NCBI RefSeq assembly: GCF_014646115.1
Contig: NZ_BMMV01000019.1
Coordinates: 118,644 to 182,643 of the forward strand
Direction of reading: 5' to 3'
From: Streptomyces camponoticapitis
GTDB lineage: Bacteria; Actinomycetota; Actinomycetes; Streptomycetales; Streptomycetaceae
DNA length: 64,000 nt
Part shown: one piece after another, positions 51,889 to 60,489 of the stretch
How positions within the stretch are numbered: the first letter of the stretch is position 1
Layout: each line of letters opens with the position of its first letter
Made by a program: the position numbers and the translations under genes
Notes under the pieces: model-generated
Database searches by the model: none
The model's input: only the letters and a program-made list of their open reading frames with translations
Told to the model about the DNA's origin: nothing

Positions 51889-52608
51889 TCAGCCGCCCGG
51901 CGCGTCCTCCACCCGTACGCCGATCTGCGCCGCGAACGCCGGTGCCAGATCGAGCAGCTGCGACGTACTGATCACCGCGCCCGCCAGCCGGTCGAACCCG
52001 CGCGCGATGCCCAGCTCGGCGACGGTCCGCAGGTCGACGTTCTTCATCCGTACGCCGCTGAGGTCCGCGTCCTTCAGGACACAGTCACGGAACTCGACGC
52101 GCTCCAACTCCGCTCCCCCGAAGTCCGGTTCTGCCAGGACACAGCCCTCGAACACCACGTCCTTCAGCCTCGCCTTCCGCAGATTCAGATAGTCGATCTT
52201 GCCGCCCCTGATCAGCACCCGCTCGAACACCGAGCCGTGCAACTGCACCCCGCCCAGCCGCGCGTCCACCACCTCGACATCGCGCAGCGACGCTCCCCCG
52301 AGGTCCGTGCCCACCCCCCGGACGCTCTCCAGGACGCAGTCGATGAAGCGGGCCCGGCCCAGATCCGTCCGGTCGAGGCCGCATTCGCGCAGCGCGCAGT
52401 CGATGAACCGCGCCCCCGGGCCCTCCTGGTCCGCCAGATCCAGTCCGCCGAACTCCTGCCCGTCGTACTCCCCGTCGGGCTCCAGCTCTCCTCCGTAGGG
52501 CACCAGTGGTGGCAGCCGGACCTCCGGCCGCCGCGCCGACAGCACACTCCCGCCGGCCGTTCCCGTCCTGGTCGATCCCGTCTTCCCTGCCGCTGTCCTC
52601 CGAGCCAT
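51889..52608 (-). CDS. Pentapeptide-repeat protein
   Basis: A 239-residue protein whose residues about 60-200 are pentapeptide repeats of A(D/N)LxX type: FGGLDLADQEGPGARFIDCA, LRECGLDRTDLGRARFIDCV, GTDLGGASLRDVEVVDARLG, LNLRKARLKDVVFEGCVLAE, DADLSGVRMKNVDL. These fold as a right-handed quadrilateral helix. Some family members protect DNA gyrase, but nothing here shows that. Start ATG 52608. Confidence 0.88.
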   Translation of the reverse strand: MARRTAAGKTGSTRTGTAGGSVLSARRPEVRLPPLVPYGGELEPDGEYDGQEFGGLDLADQEGPGARFIDCALRECGLDRTDLGRARFIDCVLESVRGVGTDLGGASLRDVEVVDARLGGVQLHGSVFERVLIRGGKIDYLNLRKARLKDVVFEGCVLAEPDFGGAELERVEFRDCVLKDADLSGVRMKNVDLRTVAELGIARGFDRLAGAVISTSQLLDLAPAFAAQIGVRVEDAPGG

Positions 52609-52710
52609 GGCCCCATCGTGACGCACACCACTGACAACGCCCCCGAACACGGCCCCGGCGCTGTCACAAACGCGCCCGCCGTTCCGTCAGTTACAGGGAG
52701 AGCTCTGCAC

Positions 52711-53910
52711 ATGGAGACCGTGAACGAGCGAAGGGCACGAGCCATGGACCACATCACCGTCGTCGGCGGCGGCTTCGCCGGACTGACCGCGGCCATCTCG
52801 GCGGCCGAGTCGGGCGCCAGAGTGACCGTCTTCGAGGCGCACCACACCTTCGGCGGGCGGGCCCGCACCTCCGAGGGACCGTACCGCGCCAACGAAGGCC
52901 CGCACGTCTTCTACCATCGCGGCCCCCACTGGGCCTGGCTCCGGCAGCGCGATCTCCTCGGTCCGATGGCGCGCGTACCGGCCCTCGAAGGCGCCCGTCT
53001 CCGCTTCCACCGCGACGGCGCCCTCCGCAAGGCGCCGCCCTTCGGGCTGCTCAAGGCGAGCCGCAGCAGAGCCGAACGGGCGCCCGTGGACCTCGACTTC
53101 CACACCTGGGCCACCGAGCGCCACGGCCACGACGCGGCCGTGGCCGCCGCCCGTTACGCCGCCGTCGCGCTCTTCCACCACGACCCGGGCTCGCTCTCCG
53201 CCGCCTTCGTCCAGGAGCGGCTCCGGCGCGCCGCCACCATCCCGCCGGAGGCACACGTCGCCGTCGGCGGCTGGAGCCAGGTCATCGACCGGATGCTCGG
53301 GCGCGCCTGGAATCTGGGCGTACGCATCGAGACCGTCGCCCGCGTCGACACCCTTCCCGAGGACGGGCCGGTGATCGTCGCGACGTCGCTCGACTCCGCC
53401 CGGCGCCTGCTCGGTGACGACAGCCTGCGGTGGGACAGCGGGCGCACCGCACTGCTGGACCTCGCGCTGACCACGCGCAAGGGCGACCCTTTCGTCATCT
53501 GCGATCTCGACGCGCCCGGCTGGCTGGAGCGCTTCACGGCCGCGGACCCCTCACTCGCACCGGCCGGTGAGCAACTGCTCCAGGGGCAGTTCCCGGTCGG
53601 TCCCGGCGAGTCCTCGGCCGTGGGCATCGCGCGCGCCGAGGCCCTGCTCGACCTCGGCTTCCCCGACTGGCGCGAACGGGCCGTGTGGCGGCGCCAGTCG
53701 CTCGCCGCGGGCCGTACGGGAGCGGTCGACCGGCCCGGCACCACCTGGCGCGACCGGCCGCGCATCGACCGGGGCGACGGTGTGTTTCTCGTCGGCGACC
53801 AGGTCGCCGCGCCGGGCGTGCTGTCCGAGGTGTCGTTCAACAGCGCGATCGAGGCCGCCTCGCTCGCGATGCGCAGGGTCGACTCCGTACGGCTCCGCCA
53901 CTCCGCTTGA
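52711..53910 (+). CDS. FAD-dependent phytoene-dehydrogenase-like oxidoreductase
   Basis: A 399-residue flavoprotein. The dinucleotide-binding motif ITVVGGGFAGLTAAISAAES is at about residues 15-34, followed by VFEAHHTFGGRARTS. The C-terminal FAD motif GDGVFLVGDQVAAPGVLSEV is intact. This is the amine-oxidase/phytoene-desaturase fold; the substrate is unknown and no carotenoid genes are near. ATG 52711 has AGGGAG 10 bp upstream; ATG 52744, also with a good site, is an alternative. Its stop codon lies inside the SoxR box of the next gene. Confidence 0.87.
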   Translation: METVNERRARAMDHITVVGGGFAGLTAAISAAESGARVTVFEAHHTFGGRARTSEGPYRANEGPHVFYHRGPHWAWLRQRDLLGPMARVPALEGARLRFHRDGALRKAPPFGLLKASRSRAERAPVDLDFHTWATERHGHDAAVAAARYAAVALFHHDPGSLSAAFVQERLRRAATIPPEAHVAVGGWSQVIDRMLGRAWNLGVRIETVARVDTLPEDGPVIVATSLDSARRLLGDDSLRWDSGRTALLDLALTTRKGDPFVICDLDAPGWLERFTAADPSLAPAGEQLLQGQFPVGPGESSAVGIARAEALLDLGFPDWRERAVWRRQSLAAGRTGAVDRPGTTWRDRPRIDRGDGVFLVGDQVAAPGVLSEVSFNSAIEAASLAMRRVDSVRLRHSA

Positions 53911-53930
53911 CCTCAAGTCCGCTTGAGGTC
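53909..53930 (+). promoter_or_regulatory. SoxR box
   Basis: GACCTCAAGTCCGCTTGAGGTC has perfect 9-bp arms around 4 bp. Its core CCTCAAG-N4-CTTGAGG is the SoxR operator of Streptomyces. It sits after a TTGACC -35 (53907-53912) with a long spacer typical of MerR-family promoters. Confidence 0.85.
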
Positions 53931-53996
53931 GGAGGCTGGCTTCCGTACACAGCACCGCACCGGGACACGCGCACCGGCACCACGAGGGAGCCAGCC

Positions 53997-55016
53997 ATGC
54001 ACGCCATCCGCCTCCACGCCTTCGGGCCCGCCGAGAACCTTCGCCACGAGCGGACCGACGACCCTGTCCCCGGCCCCGGCCAGGTCCGGATCGCCATCGC
54101 CGCGGCCGGGGTCCACCTCCTCGACACCGCGCTGCGCGAGGGCATGTGGGGGCCGTACGCCGCGCCTGTCGAGCTGCCCACCATCCCCGGCCGCGAGGTG
54201 GCGGGCACGGTCGACGGGCTCGGCGAGGGCACGGACCCGGGCTGGCTCGGCAAACGGGTGGTCACCCATCTGGGCATGGTCCCCGGCGGTTACGCGGAAC
54301 TCGCCGTCGCCGACGCCGCCCGGCTCCACGAGATCCCCGGCAACCTCGACGCCGCCGAGGCCGTGGCCATGATCGGCACCGGCCGCACCACCATGGGCAT
54401 CCTCCAGTTCACCGGCCTCGGCCCGGAAGACGTCGCGATCGTCCCCGCCGCCGCGGGAGGCATCGGCACACTCCTCGTCCAGTACGCGAAGAACGCGGGC
54501 GCCACCGTCATCGGCCTCGCCGGCGGCCCCGCCAAGGTCGCGCGGGTCGGCGAGAACGGCGCCGACCTCGCCGCCGACTACACACTGCCCGACTGGCCCG
54601 AGACGGTCCGCGCGCACCTCGCCGGACGCCACGCCACCGTCGTCTTCGACTCCGTGGGCGGCGACACCGCGCGCGCCGCGGTCGACCTCCTCGGCAAGGG
54701 CGGCAAGCACATCGTCTTCGGGTGGTCCGGGGAGGGCCTGCACGACGGCGAGCCGCTGAGCTACTCGGAGGAGGAGCAGGCGGCGCGGGGCATCACCTCC
54801 GAGGGCGTCCTCGGCCCGGTGATGATCCAGAAGGCGGGCGGCGACGTACGCGCACTGGAGACCGCCGCCCTGGCCGAGGCCGCGGCCGGCCGCCTCCGCC
54901 CCGCGGTACAGCGCTTCCCGCTCGCCGACGCGGCCGCGGCTCACCGCGCGCTGGAGACGCGCGCGACGATGGGCAAGGTCGTCCTGGAACCGCCGCTCGA
55001 CCGGTCCGGCGCCTGA
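53997..55016 (+). CDS. Zinc-type/quinone oxidoreductase (MDR family), SoxR-controlled
   Basis: A 339-residue medium-chain dehydrogenase/reductase of the quinone-oxidoreductase branch. Features: PGPGQVRIAIAAAGVHLLDT, the GREVAGTVDGLG block, NAD(P)H-binding VPAAAGGIGTLLVQYAKNAG, and VFDSVGGDTARAAVDLLGKG. The structural and catalytic zinc cysteines of true alcohol dehydrogenases are absent. It would reduce quinones or similar electrophiles with NADPH. The SoxR box upstream matches the known SoxR regulon member SCO4266 (from memory), so induction by redox-active compounds such as actinorhodin-like pigments is expected. ATG 53997 has GAGGGAG 6 bp upstream. Confidence 0.93.
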   Translation: MHAIRLHAFGPAENLRHERTDDPVPGPGQVRIAIAAAGVHLLDTALREGMWGPYAAPVELPTIPGREVAGTVDGLGEGTDPGWLGKRVVTHLGMVPGGYAELAVADAARLHEIPGNLDAAEAVAMIGTGRTTMGILQFTGLGPEDVAIVPAAAGGIGTLLVQYAKNAGATVIGLAGGPAKVARVGENGADLAADYTLPDWPETVRAHLAGRHATVVFDSVGGDTARAAVDLLGKGGKHIVFGWSGEGLHDGEPLSYSEEEQAARGITSEGVLGPVMIQKAGGDVRALETAALAEAAAGRLRPAVQRFPLADAAAAHRALETRATMGKVVLEPPLDRSGA

Positions 55017-55132
55017 GGACGAACGGGCCGGCGACGGGCGGGAACCGGGGAGCGATCAGACCGCGGGCACGCGGTCGGGTGGCGGGACGCGGTCGGCTGG
55101 CGGGACGCGGTCGGCCGAGCCCGGACCGGACC

Positions 55133-55627
55133 TCAGCCCGACGCCGGGCCGGGCGCCGCCAGCCGCTCGGCCAGCCGGTCGAGACCCCCCTTGATCAGCT
55201 GTCCGTATCCGTCGTCCCCCAGCGTCCCCACCGCGTCCAGCCCCCGCGCCAGATGCTCCCGGGCCAGATCCACCTCACCCAGCCGCCGGTACACATCGCC
55301 CAGATTCAGATGCAGCGACGGGTAGAACGCGGCGACCGGGCTCGTCACCCCCGCACGCCGCGCCCGCTCGTCCGAGACCAGGTCCGCGGCCTCCAACGCC
55401 CTCAGGTCCCAGACCAGTTCCTCCCGCGGATCGTCCTGGACATCGGCCATGGAGTGGGCCAGCGCGCATATGTGGAACGGGTCGCCGTCCGCGCCCAGCC
55501 GGTCCCAGACACCGGTGAACACCCCCCGGGCGGCTTCCCGTTCACCACGCTGCCCCAGCTCCATGCCCCGGCCGATCTCCGCCATCAACAGATCGGGTTG
55601 TTGGATCGTCTCGGTCGGCTCGGACAT
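55133..55627 (-). CDS. TPR-containing hypothetical protein
   Basis: A 164-residue soluble helical protein with three or four tetratricopeptide-like helices (LMAEIGRGMELGQRGEREAA, HICALAHSMADVQDDPREEL, LHLNLGDVYRRLGEVDLARE). ATG 55627 has GGGGGGA about 5 bp upstream; the longer frame to 55660 is less likely. Role unknown. Confidence 0.75.
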   Translation of the reverse strand: MSEPTETIQQPDLLMAEIGRGMELGQRGEREAARGVFTGVWDRLGADGDPFHICALAHSMADVQDDPREELVWDLRALEAADLVSDERARRAGVTSPVAAFYPSLHLNLGDVYRRLGEVDLAREHLARGLDAVGTLGDDGYGQLIKGGLDRLAERLAAPGPASG

Positions 55628-55713
55628 GGGTCCCCCCAGGGAAATCGGCGTCATCCGCACTCGTCACCGAGAGTAAAGGCACCCACTGACAATCACGTTC
55701 GACGAGCCCCGCC

Positions 55714-56193
55714 TCACGCGCCGGCCGCGCCCAGCTTCGCCAACTCCCCGTCCGTCAGCCGGAACACCGTCCACCCGTCCTGCGGCCGGGCCCCCAGCGC
55801 CCGGTAGAAGGCGATCGACGGCTCGTTCCAGTCCAGCACCGACCACTCCAGCCGCTCGTACCCGCGCTCCACGCAGATCCGCGCGAGCTCGGTCAGCAGC
55901 GCCTTCCCGTGCCCGCCGCCGCGCAGCTCCGGACGGACGTACAGGTCCTCCAGATAGATGCCGTGCACCCCGCGCCACGTCGAGAAGTTCAGGAACCAGA
56001 GCGCGAACCCCGCCACCGCGCCCTCGTCCGTCTCCGCGATGTGCGCGTACGCGGCGGGCCGCTCCCCGAACAGCGCCTCCCGCAACTGCGCCTCGGTCGC
56101 CCGCGCCTCGTCCAGGGCCTTCTCGTATGCCGCCAGTTCACGGATCATCGTGTGGATCACCGGAACGTCAGCGGCCGTCGCCGTACGAATCAT
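55714..56193 (-). CDS. GNAT family N-acetyltransferase
   Basis: A 159-residue acetyl-CoA-dependent acetyltransferase. The fold starts IRTATAADVPVIHTMIRELA; motif A is LEDLYVRPELRGGGHGKALL with the pyrophosphate loop RGGGHGKA; and the C-terminal NEPSIAFYRALGA is typical. The pattern resembles diamine/spermidine-type GNATs, but the substrate is unknown. Confidence 0.92.
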   Translation of the reverse strand: MIRTATAADVPVIHTMIRELAAYEKALDEARATEAQLREALFGERPAAYAHIAETDEGAVAGFALWFLNFSTWRGVHGIYLEDLYVRPELRGGGHGKALLTELARICVERGYERLEWSVLDWNEPSIAFYRALGARPQDGWTVFRLTDGELAKLGAAGA

Positions 56194-56217
56194 GACCGCA
56201 GCCTGCCCTCTCGGGGG

Positions 56218-57117
56218 CTACCGCGCCAGCAGCGTCCGCCCCATGACCGCCCACATCGGTCCCAACGTCCGCCCGCCCCCGCGGATGTCCCACAGACAGT
56301 TCTGGAGGACCCGGCCCAGCGACCACGCCCGTGCGCGCTCCCGGTCCAGCCCCATGACCTCCGTCATCAGGTCGAACCTCCAAAGAATGTCGCCCTCGTC
56401 GAACCGGTTGGCGATCGCGGGCAGCAGCTCGAACCCCGGGTCGCCGCCCAGCGGCTTCGGGTCGATCGCCAGCCACGGCTCCCGGACCTCGCCCCCGGGC
56501 TCCGGCAGCGGCGCCAGCACGTTCTCGAAGTGCAGATCCCAGTGCAGCAGCCGGTCCCCCGGCTCGCCGACCACCTCACGTACGGCCGCCGCACAGTCCT
56601 GGAGCAGCCGCCGCTCCCCTCCGTCGGCGAGCAGGCGCACCGTCTCGGGCGCCTCGTCGAGCATCGCCCCCGCGATCTCCCCCAGTCCGCGCAGCCCGGA
56701 CGGCGCGGGCCGCGCGGTCAACCGGGCCAGCAGTTCCGCGACGACCCGGACCCCGTCCCGTACGTCGACGGCGCTCAAGTCCCGTGCCGCGTCCAGCCGC
56801 TCCAGCAGCAGCGTGCCCGACTCCTCGTCGTACTCCAGCAGCCGCACCGCGCCGTCGCCGTCCCACGCCCGCAGCGCGATCGGCTCACCGGCCGTCTCCT
56901 CGTCGAGGCTCTGGAGCTTCAGCACCGCCGGCGTACCGTCCGCCCGCTCCACCGGCAGCACGAGCGCGCACATGCCGTGCATCGCCGAGCCCGTACGCCG
57001 AAGCTCCCACCTTCCAAGGAAGTCCTCCGCACGCGCCGGGAGCGCGGCGATGAACGCACGCCCCCGCGCACCGAGAAGCCTCGACTGCGTCCGCACCAAT
57101 TCCGCCGGGATCTCCAC
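56218..57117 (-). CDS. Aminoglycoside/hydroxyurea phosphotransferase-like kinase
   Basis: A 299-residue protein of the APH(6)/hydroxyurea-kinase family. The kinase catalytic loop is RLLHWDLHFENVLAPL (HxDxxxxN) and the metal-binding Asp is in WLAIDPKPLGGDPGFELLP. The N-lobe contains VLKLQSLDEETAGEPIAL with the ATP Lys. Streptomycin-6-kinases share this pattern; the natural substrate here is unknown. GTG 57117 is placed 7 bp after a TAGGCT -10 (57130-57125 on the minus strand), so the message is probably leaderless. Confidence 0.87.
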   Translation of the reverse strand: MEIPAELVRTQSRLLGARGRAFIAALPARAEDFLGRWELRRTGSAMHGMCALVLPVERADGTPAVLKLQSLDEETAGEPIALRAWDGDGAVRLLEYDEESGTLLLERLDAARDLSAVDVRDGVRVVAELLARLTARPAPSGLRGLGEIAGAMLDEAPETVRLLADGGERRLLQDCAAAVREVVGEPGDRLLHWDLHFENVLAPLPEPGGEVREPWLAIDPKPLGGDPGFELLPAIANRFDEGDILWRFDLMTEVMGLDRERARAWSLGRVLQNCLWDIRGGGRTLGPMWAVMGRTLLAR

Positions 57118-57225
57118 CGCACCGAGCCTACGAGCGCACCCCCGAAACCTCGACCGCGTTTCCGCGCCGCTCCCCCGGCCACCCGCCCTGGACACCGGCG
57201 CGGAACGAGGTGTACGAACACCCCC

Positions 57226-58872
57226 ATGAGCAGCACCATCAACGGCGGCATCTCCTTCTGGTACGCCCAGGACGGCATACCGGCGCCCCGCGAACCCCTC
57301 ACGGGGGACGCCACCGCGGACGTGTGCGTCGTCGGCGGCGGCTTCACCGGCCTGTGGACGGCCTACTACCTGAAGAAGGCCGTGCCCTTCCTCAACATCA
57401 CCGTCCTGGAAGGCAAGTTCTGCGGATACGGCGCCTCCGGCCGCAACGGAGGCTGGCTCTACAACGGCGTCGCGGGCCGCGACTCCTACGCCCGCACCCA
57501 CGGCCACGACGCGGCCGTCCGCCTCCAGCAGGCCATGAACGCCACCGTGGACGAGGTCGTACGCGTCGCCGCCGAAGAGACCATCGACGCCGACATCCAC
57601 CAGGGCGGCGTCCTCGAAGTCGCGTACACCCCGGCCCAGCTCGCGAGGCTCAGGGACTTCCACACCACCGAGACCGACTTCGGCGAGACCGACCGCGTCC
57701 TGCGCGGGGCGCGCGAGACCGCGGAGCGCGTACGGGTCACCGGAGCCGTCGGCTCCACCTGGACCCCGCACGGCGCCCGGCTCCACCCGGTCAAACTCCT
57801 CAAGGGCCTCGCCAGGGCCGTCGAAGCGCTCGGCGTCACCATCCACGAGTCGACGCCCGTCACCGAGATCAAGCCCAAACACGCCATCACCCCGTACGGC
57901 ACGGTCCGCGCGCCCTACATCCTGCGCTGCACCGAGGGCTTCACCGCCAACCTCAAGGGCCATCGCCGCTCCTGGCTCCCCATGAACTCCTCGATGATCG
58001 CCACCGAACCGCTGTCCCCCGAGATCTGGGACACGATCGGCTGGGAAGGCCGCGAGACCCTCGGCGACATGGCCCACGCCTACATGTACGCCCAGCGCAC
58101 CGCCGACGACCGCATCGCCATCGGCGGCCGGGGCGTCCCCTACCGCTACGGCTCCCGCACCGACAACGACGGCCGCACCCAGCCCGCCACCATCACGGCC
58201 CTGCGCGACATCCTGGTCCGCCTCTTCCCCACCACCGCGGGCGCCCGCGTCGACCACGCCTGGTCCGGCGTCCTCGGCGTCCCCCGCGACTGGTGCGCCA
58301 CGGTCGCCCTCGACCGCGCCACGGGCCTCGGCTGGGCGGGCGGCTACGTCGGCTCGGGCGTCGCCACGGCCAACCTCGCGGCCCGCACCCTGCGCGACCT
58401 GATCCAGCAGGACTCCGGCCAGGGCGGCCCCACGGACCTCACGACCCTGCCGTGGGTCAACCACAAGGTCCGCAAATGGGAACCGGAACCCCTGCGCTGG
58501 CTGGGAGTCCACGCCCTCTACGCGGCCTACCGCACGGCGGACCGCCAGGAGTCCACGTCCCACACCCCCACCACCCCCCGCCTGGCCCGCGCGGCCAACC
58601 GCGTCTCGGGGACCGCCACTGACACCCACGAACAGCGAAAAGCCCAGGTCATGGCAGCTGACCTGGGCTTCGTTGAGCCCCCTGTCGGATTCGAACCGAC
58701 GACCTACGCATTACAAGGTCTCTCAACTCGATTTCATGACCTGCGGGTTGGTCTCATGTGTGCCCTGACCTGCATTTTTGGTGTTGGGTGGCATCGATTG
58801 GTATCGGCCCGTATCGATGATCCATACGTACAGAATCCGTACTGGAACTTTCGCGACGGTGTTGCACGATAG
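57226..58872 (+). CDS. DadA-type FAD-dependent oxidoreductase with read-through C-terminus
   Basis: A 548-residue frame. Residues 1-465 are a complete glycine/D-amino-acid-oxidase-like flavoprotein: DVCVVGGGFTGLWTAYYLKK, GYGASGRNGGWLYNG, TEGFTANLKGHRRSWLPMNS, and GLGWAGGYVGSGVATANLAA near the FAD C-terminal site. The last about 80 codons are unusual. They run through the terminator hairpin at 58640-58670 and the tRNA 3'-half (translated as VGFEPTTYAL) into integrated-element DNA. The native gene probably ended nearer 58,620, and the extension looks like a result of the insertion junction or of drift. Start ATG 57226; no clear ribosome site. Confidence 0.83.
   Translation: MSSTINGGISFWYAQDGIPAPREPLTGDATADVCVVGGGFTGLWTAYYLKKAVPFLNITVLEGKFCGYGASGRNGGWLYNGVAGRDSYARTHGHDAAVRLQQAMNATVDEVVRVAAEETIDADIHQGGVLEVAYTPAQLARLRDFHTTETDFGETDRVLRGARETAERVRVTGAVGSTWTPHGARLHPVKLLKGLARAVEALGVTIHESTPVTEIKPKHAITPYGTVRAPYILRCTEGFTANLKGHRRSWLPMNSSMIATEPLSPEIWDTIGWEGRETLGDMAHAYMYAQRTADDRIAIGGRGVPYRYGSRTDNDGRTQPATITALRDILVRLFPTTAGARVDHAWSGVLGVPRDWCATVALDRATGLGWAGGYVGSGVATANLAARTLRDLIQQDSGQGGPTDLTTLPWVNHKVRKWEPEPLRWLGVHALYAAYRTADRQESTSHTPTTPRLARAANRVSGTATDTHEQRKAQVMAADLGFVEPPVGFEPTTYALQGLSTRFHDLRVGLMCALTCIFGVGWHRLVSARIDDPYVQNPYWNFRDGVAR
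58640..58670. terminator. Hairpin terminator next to the tRNA fragment
   Basis: AAGCCCAGGTCA (58640-58651) pairs perfectly with 58659-58670 around a 7-nt loop. It is symmetric and could end both the flavoprotein gene and a tRNA read from the right. Confidence 0.7.
58675..58716 (-). tRNA. tRNA 3'-half remnant (probably tRNA-Thr), attachment site
   Basis: On the minus strand the sequence runs from the anticodon loop (CTTGTAA) through a 3' anticodon stem and variable loop, the T-arm GTCGG-TTCGAAT-CCGAC and the acceptor strand AGGGGGC plus T. The sequence to the right does not supply the D-arm and 5' acceptor strand, so this is not a working gene. Integrative elements of Streptomyces leave exactly such a 3' fragment at one end and rebuild the intact tRNA at the other. 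Confidence 0.75.
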
Positions 58873-58988
58873 CGACAGTCGCGCCTATGGTGGTGCCACG
58901 GCCACCCCAGAACGGGGAACGGCCCAACCCGGTGTTGACGCACCGGGAAGGGCCTGGGCCGAACCTCCTACGCAAGAGGAGATTGACC

Positions 58989-59891
58989 GTGAAGAACACG
59001 GTACAGAAGCAGGTCAAGCCGTCCACCACCCCCGAGGCCATCTGGGACTCGTGGCAGTCCATGAAGGTCGGCACCGTCGCCTCCACCCCCGTCGCCGAGC
59101 TGATGCGCCTGCTGGGCGTGCGCTTGGTCGAGGTTGAGCCGGGAGAGCTGGCGTCCAAGGGGCTCAAGGCGTGGGTCGACGGCCGCGTCGGTGACGCCGA
59201 GATCCAGATCGAGCGCACCCTGCCGCAGGCCGAGCGTGAGCCGCTGATCCGCCGGGTGCTGTACCGGCTGGACCTGAGTCAGCAGACGTTCTCCGAGGAG
59301 GCAGGCGAGCCGGACCGTCTTCGTCCCGCCCTGGTGGGTGGGCACCTCATCCACATCCCGTGCCCGGCCTGGTGCTCCCTCGACCACGCGCGCTCGGACG
59401 AAGGCGCGCTCGACGAGGTGTACCACCACTCGGGCGCGAACGACGCGACCCTGTACGCCCCGTCGATGGAGCAGGAGCCCCGCTTCTACAACTCGGCGAA
59501 CATCTACTCGGAGCCGTTCGTCCCCGAGGCCGCGAGGCGGGAAGCGCACATCGTCGTGGATGACGAGGTCGAGGAGCTCCACATGAGCCCCGCGACGGCC
59601 GCCGAGTTCGCCGAGAACATGGTGGTCTACGCCGCGGACATCCTGCGCCTGGCCCGCCGCATCTCCAAGGAGCAGCTGCCGGTCGAGCGTCTGCACTTCG
59701 CCATCGACAAGGCCGAGGAGCCCGCCTCCGTCGAGTTCAACGGCTGGACGCCCGAGAAGGCCGCCTCCACCCTGGCGTTCCACATGGCGTCCGTCTACAT
59801 GGACCGCGCCATCGAGCTGTCGGACGACCCGGAGGGTACGGGCCGCACGCTGAGGCGCCTGGCGAACACCGACGGGTCGTGGACCGCGTGA
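58989..59891 (+). CDS. DUF6907-like accessory protein
   Basis: A 300-residue soluble protein. The middle (about residues 115-240) has the CPAWCSLDHA...YHHSGA pattern of DUF6907, with Cys and His that could bind metal, followed by EEVEELHMSPATAAEFAENM. The N-terminal 90 residues (TPEAIWDSWQSMKVGTVAST, LMRLLGVRLVEVEPGELASK) resemble nothing I know. Such proteins are found in Streptomyces mobile elements and near XRE/DUF397 loci. GTG 58989 has AGAGGAG 7 bp upstream. It is the first of five genes joined by 4-bp overlaps. Confidence 0.75.
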   Translation: MKNTVQKQVKPSTTPEAIWDSWQSMKVGTVASTPVAELMRLLGVRLVEVEPGELASKGLKAWVDGRVGDAEIQIERTLPQAEREPLIRRVLYRLDLSQQTFSEEAGEPDRLRPALVGGHLIHIPCPAWCSLDHARSDEGALDEVYHHSGANDATLYAPSMEQEPRFYNSANIYSEPFVPEAARREAHIVVDDEVEELHMSPATAAEFAENMVVYAADILRLARRISKEQLPVERLHFAIDKAEEPASVEFNGWTPEKAASTLAFHMASVYMDRAIELSDDPEGTGRTLRRLANTDGSWTA

Positions 59892-60304
59892 GTGGCGACG
59901 AGAGGCCCCTGGTGGCCCCCGCGCCGCGCCGCAACCCGGACGGCAGCGTCACCGTCCCCACCCTGGACGCGGGTGACGTGCGGCTCTCCTGCCCGCCCTG
60001 GTGCGTGTTCCAGCACGGCTACGTCGACCCGCCCGCGAAGACGGACATCGTCCACCGCGGCGAGCCGGTGTGGGCCCTGGCGGACGTGCCCGAGCACGGG
60101 CCGGTGAGCATGGTTGAGGTCGGGCTGGTGCAGTGGCCGTACAGCGACCGCGCCGACGTGTACCTGGAAATCACGACGGACGACGGCCAGTTGGAGTGCG
60201 GCCCCGCCGGCTCCCGCGCGGTCGCCGCCGCTCTCCAGCAGCACGCCGGTCACATCCTCGCGATGGTCGGCCAGCTCGAAGAGATCCGGGGGGCCGGCCG
60301 ATGA
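59888..60304 (+). CDS. DUF6907 protein
   Basis: A 138-residue protein with LSCPPWCVFQHGYVDPPAKT and later VDVYLE-type strands (RADVYLEITTDDGQLECGPA), the same CPxWC...H pattern as its neighbours. GTG 59888 overlaps the previous stop (GTGA). The C-terminal helix HAGHILAMVGQLEEIRG is shared in style with the other DUF6907 genes. Function unknown. Confidence 0.75.
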   Translation: MSGDERPLVAPAPRRNPDGSVTVPTLDAGDVRLSCPPWCVFQHGYVDPPAKTDIVHRGEPVWALADVPEHGPVSMVEVGLVQWPYSDRADVYLEITTDDGQLECGPAGSRAVAAALQQHAGHILAMVGQLEEIRGAGR

Positions 60305-60489
60305 GTACCGCCATCGTGTCCCGCCCCACGGAGCGGGCCGCGCTCAGCAGCCCGGCCCGTCCCCTGCCGCCCGTCTCCCGCGTCGCCGATCTCCTGATCG
60401 TGGCGCGTGCGACCGGCGACCGGTACGGGGCCCGGCACTTCTCCTCGATGCTCGACCGCCTGCTTGGTCTCGGATCGGAGGCGTCATGA
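60301..60489 (+). CDS. Small hypothetical protein
   Basis: A 62-residue protein (TAIVSRPTERAALSSPARPL, then VADLLIVARATGDRYGARHF). ATG 60301 overlaps the previous TGA (ATGA) and its own stop overlaps the next ATG. No family; position inside the chain of overlapping genes supports it being real. Confidence 0.6.
   Translation: MSTAIVSRPTERAALSSPARPLPPVSRVADLLIVARATGDRYGARHFSSMLDRLLGLGSEAS

Noticed and set aside
55909..57225. Long upstream extension of the DadA-like frame
   Set aside because: It runs antisense through the acetyltransferase and kinase genes; the flavoprotein similarity begins at ATG 57226.
58675..58760. Functional tRNA gene
   Set aside because: Only the anticodon loop to acceptor 3' half is present; the sequence to the right cannot form the D-arm or the 5' acceptor strand.
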